Origin: VRUE01 sp044867645
GTDB lineage: Bacteria; Actinomycetota; Thermoleophilia; Solirubrobacterales; 70-9
NCBI GenBank assembly: GCA_044867645.1
Contig: JBIOVI010000053.1
Span: 1-64,000, forward strand
Length of the DNA: 64,000 nt
Direction: 5' to 3'
This document shows, in pieces, positions 60,951 through 64,000 of this stretch; the first letter of the stretch is position 1, and each line of letters opens with the position of its first letter. A model generated the notes under the pieces. It was not told where the DNA came from and did not search any database. It worked only from the letters and a program-made list of their open reading frames with translations. The position numbers were made by a program, and so were the translations under genes.

Positions 60951-62101
60951 TGCCCGCCATCGACGAGATCCTCGAAGGCAAGGACATCTGCATCTGCGCT
61001 GGCTCCGGCGGGGTCGGCAAGACGACGACCTCGGCGGCGATCGCGACCGGCATGGCGGCGCGCGGACTGCGCGTCTGCGTGCTGACGATCGACCCAGCGA
61101 AGCGGCTCGCCGACTCCCTCGGCCTGCGCGAGCTCGACAACGAGGCGAAACGGGTCGACCCTGAGCTGTTCGAGCGCCACGGCATCGAGATGAAGGGAGA
61201 GCTGTGGGCGATGATGCTCGACGCCAAGGCAACCTTCGACGAGCTAGTGGCCCGACAGGCTCCCGACGAGGAGGCCCGCGACCGGGTCCTCAACAATCGC
61301 ATCTACCAGCAGATCTCTAATGCGCTGGCCGGCTCGCAGGAGTACATGGCGATGGAGAAGCTGTTCGAGCTGCATACGGAGGGGGGTTTCGACCTTCTCG
61401 TCCTCGACACTCCACCCAGTCGTAACGCGCTCGATTTCTTAGACGCTCCGAAACGCCTCACCCAGTTCATCGAAGGGCGCTCGCTGCGCGTCTTCATGAA
61501 GCCGACCGGTCTCGCCGCCAAGGTCGCCGGCCGTGGCGCGTCGGTCGCGTTGGGCGTCCTCAAGCGGATCGTCGGCTTCGACCTGCTCGCCGACCTGGCC
61601 GAGTTCTTCAACGCGTTCAGCGGCATGATCGACGGCTTCCAGGCCCGAGCAAAGCGGGTCAACAACCTGCTCGCCGACCCACATACCTGCTTTCTCGTCG
61701 TCTGCGGCCCCCAGGGCGAGCCGATCGACGAGGCGGTCTATTTCCATCGCAAGCTGGTCGAGGCGAAGCTGCCCTTCGGCGGCGTCATCGTCAACAAGGT
61801 CCACTATCCGGCGGAGCGCCTGCGCGGCGACGGGGCCGACCTGGAGGGAACGCTGACGACGAGGACGGGCGATGAGGACCTGGCTCGCCGAGTCGCCGAG
61901 AACTTCGCCGACTACCAGGCGCTGGCCGAGCGCGACGCCCGCAACATCCAGCACCTGGCGTCGGAGCTACGCACCAGAGGTGTGATCCGCGTCCCCTATT
62001 TGGACGAGGACGTCCACGATCTCGGCGGTCTTGCCGAGATCAACCGCTACCTCTTCGCCAGCAGCGAAGAGCGCGAAGCGATCGCCGCCGGCCGCGCCTA
62101 G
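60950..62101 (+). CDS. ArsA/GET3-type ATPase, second of pair (BagB-like)
   Basis: 383 residues; ATG shares one base with the preceding TGA. P-loop ICICAGSGGVGKTTTSAAIA, then LTIDPAKRLADSLGL and LLVLDTPPSRNALDFLDAP, all typical of the Rv3680 side of the pair. A longer helical insert (SLRVFMKPTGLAAKVAGRG) may form the client/partner groove. Convergent with the next gene; the stops share CTAG. Confidence 0.9.
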   Translation: MPAIDEILEGKDICICAGSGGVGKTTTSAAIATGMAARGLRVCVLTIDPAKRLADSLGLRELDNEAKRVDPELFERHGIEMKGELWAMMLDAKATFDELVARQAPDEEARDRVLNNRIYQQISNALAGSQEYMAMEKLFELHTEGGFDLLVLDTPPSRNALDFLDAPKRLTQFIEGRSLRVFMKPTGLAAKVAGRGASVALGVLKRIVGFDLLADLAEFFNAFSGMIDGFQARAKRVNNLLADPHTCFLVVCGPQGEPIDEAVYFHRKLVEAKLPFGGVIVNKVHYPAERLRGDGADLEGTLTTRTGDEDLARRVAENFADYQALAERDARNIQHLASELRTRGVIRVPYLDEDVHDLGGLAEINRYLFASSEEREAIAAGRA

Positions 62102-63729
62102 CCGGCGCGGCGGTCGTGGCGGTCGTACTTCAGCTCGCGGACCTCCCAGTCGGCATCCTCGGGCACCGGGAAGAGGTGCCGGACGCGCGGGGTGTCGATC
62201 CGCTCGCGGTGTTCGACGTCGCTGCCCCCAGCCGGCCACTCGATGGTCCCGGAATCGTCGTCCTCCACCTCCACCTCCTCGAGCCAGTCGGTCGCGGTGA
62301 TCCGGATTTCATGCTCGGCCGGAATCGGCTCGAGGATGCGGGTCTCCTGGTCCATGTCGTACTCCTCCTCGATTGGCGGCTTGCGACGGGGTGCGGGTTC
62401 GGGCTGTGGGACGGCGTCCAGCGTCGGGTGCGACACAGACTCGGGCTCAGCTACGTCGGGCTCTTGCGCGATCACCGCGATCTCGAGGTCCCCAGCGTCC
62501 AGGCCGGTCGCGATCAGGGTTTCGTCGGCGGCCTCGTTCAGGTCCGTGCCGAGTTCGCCGAGCGCGGCCTCGCGGAGGATGCGGCGCACGCCCTCCTCGA
62601 TCCAGCCGGCCAGCTCCGTCGCGTTTTCCCCCCGCGCACCCATCATCTGGGAGCGCTCCAGCTCCAACGCCGCTTCGATCCGCTCGCGGGCGCCGAGCCG
62701 GTCGGTCGATCCGTCGGCGATCAGCGCCGCGGCGCGCATCGGCAGCGAAGCGCCCACCGGACCCTGTCCGTCGAGCACGGCGCGCAGCGCCAACAGGTGG
62801 TCGCTCAGTCCCTCCAGCGCCGAAGCGCGCTCACAGCCGAGCTCGAAGCGGCGGACCCCCCAGGCCAGCGGGCCATCGGGGTCGGGCCTAGCCTCGAGCG
62901 TATCGGCGAAGTCCGCGAGCCGCTCCGCCTCCTCCCCGTCCAGCCGATAGCGGTCGCCGCGCGGCGCCGGGACGCCGGTCGCGATACGGCGCCAACGACC
63001 CTCGCCGGCCGGAGCGAAGGCGTAGGGCCCGAGCCCGACACCGCCCTGCTTGAAGAGGCGCATGACGGTGACCAGCTCGCGCAGCTGATGCAACGCCCCG
63101 GCGGCGCTGTCGGCGCCCTCGCCCTGCTCGGCGATCGCCAGGAACTGCGGCTCCCAGGCGGCACGGCCCATGCCCTCGCTGCGCATCGCCTCGATTGGAA
63201 CCTCGAAGGTGTCGGCGCGAACGAGCTGCGCCCCATGCGGAAGCTGGAGCCGAGCCAGCGGCATCTGTAGGCCGGCGATCGGGATGACGACGAAGTCCGC
63301 CTCGTCGACGTCGCCCGCCTCCGCGTCGAGCACGCTGAGGGCACCATCGAGGCGCTCACGGTCAAGCGCGAACTCGGTGCAGCCATCCCAGAGGGAGGCC
63401 ATGAAGACCGTCAGCAGACACGCCGCCCTCTCCCCTGGCTCGGCGGGCACGGTCTCGCCGCGCTGCTCCAGATAGGGCGCTGCGACACCCGCGAGCTCAA
63501 CCGCTTCACGCGCGGGCTCGAAGGCGGGTAGCGAACGCAGCTCGTCCTCGCGCTCGCGCACATAGCGCGCCGTCAGGGGGACGTAGCTGTGAAAGAGAGC
63601 ATCGTCGGGTCCCTCCTGCTCGGCGACGTCGAAGGGGATCTGGTCTCCGCTCGCGACCAGAGTGCTGAAGCGGGTCGCGGCCTCAGCGGCAAGCCGCCGG
63701 ATGGCCTCACTGAGCAGCGGGTCACGCAT
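62098..63729 (-). CDS. unknown protein with acidic C-terminal region
   Basis: 543 residues from ATG 63729 (MRDPLLSEAIRRLAAEAATR). The first ~400 residues are helical, Ala/Leu/Glu-rich, with no recognised motif (DALFHSYVPLTARYVRERED; SLWDGCTEFALDRERL; LRELVTVMRLFKQGG). The last ~130 are acidic and Pro-rich, then WLEEVEVEDDDSGTIEW and RHLFPVPEDADWEVRELKYD. I do not recognise the family; it looks like a lineage-specific cytosolic protein. Confidence 0.7.
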   Translation of the reverse strand: MRDPLLSEAIRRLAAEAATRFSTLVASGDQIPFDVAEQEGPDDALFHSYVPLTARYVREREDELRSLPAFEPAREAVELAGVAAPYLEQRGETVPAEPGERAACLLTVFMASLWDGCTEFALDRERLDGALSVLDAEAGDVDEADFVVIPIAGLQMPLARLQLPHGAQLVRADTFEVPIEAMRSEGMGRAAWEPQFLAIAEQGEGADSAAGALHQLRELVTVMRLFKQGGVGLGPYAFAPAGEGRWRRIATGVPAPRGDRYRLDGEEAERLADFADTLEARPDPDGPLAWGVRRFELGCERASALEGLSDHLLALRAVLDGQGPVGASLPMRAAALIADGSTDRLGARERIEAALELERSQMMGARGENATELAGWIEEGVRRILREAALGELGTDLNEAADETLIATGLDAGDLEIAVIAQEPDVAEPESVSHPTLDAVPQPEPAPRRKPPIEEEYDMDQETRILEPIPAEHEIRITATDWLEEVEVEDDDSGTIEWPAGGSDVEHRERIDTPRVRHLFPVPEDADWEVRELKYDRHDRRAG

Positions 63730-64000
63730 GGTCCCCGACTTCCGCACACCGCCAATCGCTCCTGCGCCTGCACGACTCCTTGCAGCCCAGAGCAATGACG
63801 ACTGCGGCCGGAAGCTCGGCCTCAGAGACCGCACTTTAATCGAGAGATATAAAGCATTATGGAGCTGGTTTTCAGTAAAGTACTAGTTTGTTTTTTCTGA
63901 GTGATGTATCTTAAACTTGTCCGACCACCATCGCAGTACCTAAAGGTCGGCAGACAATGGGTTACGCAACTTTCTGTCGGAGGGAGAAAGCACCGTGAGA
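63730..64000 (+). promoter_or_regulatory. AT-rich upstream region of a gene starting at the window edge
   Basis: Non-coding stretch with AT-rich tracts at 63,836-63,900. A stem CCGACC (63921-63926)/GGTCGG (63945-63950), extended by TTGT/ACAA past a bulge, precedes GGAGGGAG and a GTG at 63,995. The gene itself runs off the window. No other gene seen here. Confidence 0.4.

Overview
The window looks like chromosome of a high-GC actinobacterium, most likely class Thermoleophilia (Solirubrobacterales). Support: high-GC coding throughout (one counted 60-base line near 60,661 is 42/60 G+C), many GTG/TTG starts, rpmE and prfA-prmC-tsaC blocks on one strand, an Rv1264-type adenylyl cyclase, Bag-type twin ATPases, an Rv3030-3032-like glucan operon, and secreted FN3/propeller proteins of a style I associate with Solirubrobacterales. 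The taxonomic call is inference; there is no rRNA in the window and I saw no tRNA.

Layout. 0-5.9 kb: sugar transferase, DUF354 protein, glyA, membrane adenylyl cyclase, lysyl-oxidase-like secreted protein, tsaC. 5.9-13.9 kb: prfA-prmC, a secreted protein diverging from a PadR regulator, rpmE-DUF1385, a GGDEF protein, and a TetR regulator diverging from an alpha/beta hydrolase. 14.1-19.7 kb: surface glycoconjugate genes (sugar aminotransferase, an epimerase-glycosyltransferase fusion, polysaccharide deacetylase) plus small membrane proteins. 19.7-25.4 kb: electron-transfer flavoprotein, its quinone oxidoreductase, and a two-subunit acyl-CoA mutase with isobutyryl-CoA-mutase specificity residues.

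25.5-37.4 kb is the accessory region. It holds an all-minus-strand, lower-GC array of secreted six-cysteine paralogs (three single-domain genes or half-genes, one tandem double-domain gene, one pseudogene). Two very large secreted propeller/repeat proteins sit inside the array. Each paralog has its own sigma70-type promoter, strong terminator and a shared ~60-base element upstream. A fragment of the neighbouring aldehyde dehydrogenase gene is trapped inside the array and records a segmental duplication.

37.5-49.3 kb: aldehyde dehydrogenase and HxlR regulator with twin operators, thioesterase, an XRE/nucleotidyltransferase pair, leucyl aminopeptidase, thiolase, HAD phosphatase, acyl-CoA dehydrogenase, MeaB GTPase, acetyltransferase, XRE regulator, Phd/PIN toxin-antitoxin. 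49.3-53.7 kb: glucosyltransferase, GH57 branching enzyme and methyltransferase in the order of the mycobacterial methylglucose-lipopolysaccharide locus. 53.7-54.7 kb: an AbiEi/DUF559 gene bracketed by two copies of a 42-bp palindromic repeat. 54.8-63.7 kb: Rv1264-like cyclase, gamma-glutamyltransferase, ftsZ next to a ParA-type ATPase, two ArsA-type ATPases, and an unknown acidic-tailed protein.

The most unusual signals are (1) a nested palindromic element in four copies, three of them inside reading frames (ftsZ, parA-like, GH57 gene), where it encodes proline/glycine-rich linkers; (2) the DUF559 gene whose start and stop codons each lie in the loop of a copy of the same palindrome; (3) the secreted paralog array with its conserved upstream element.
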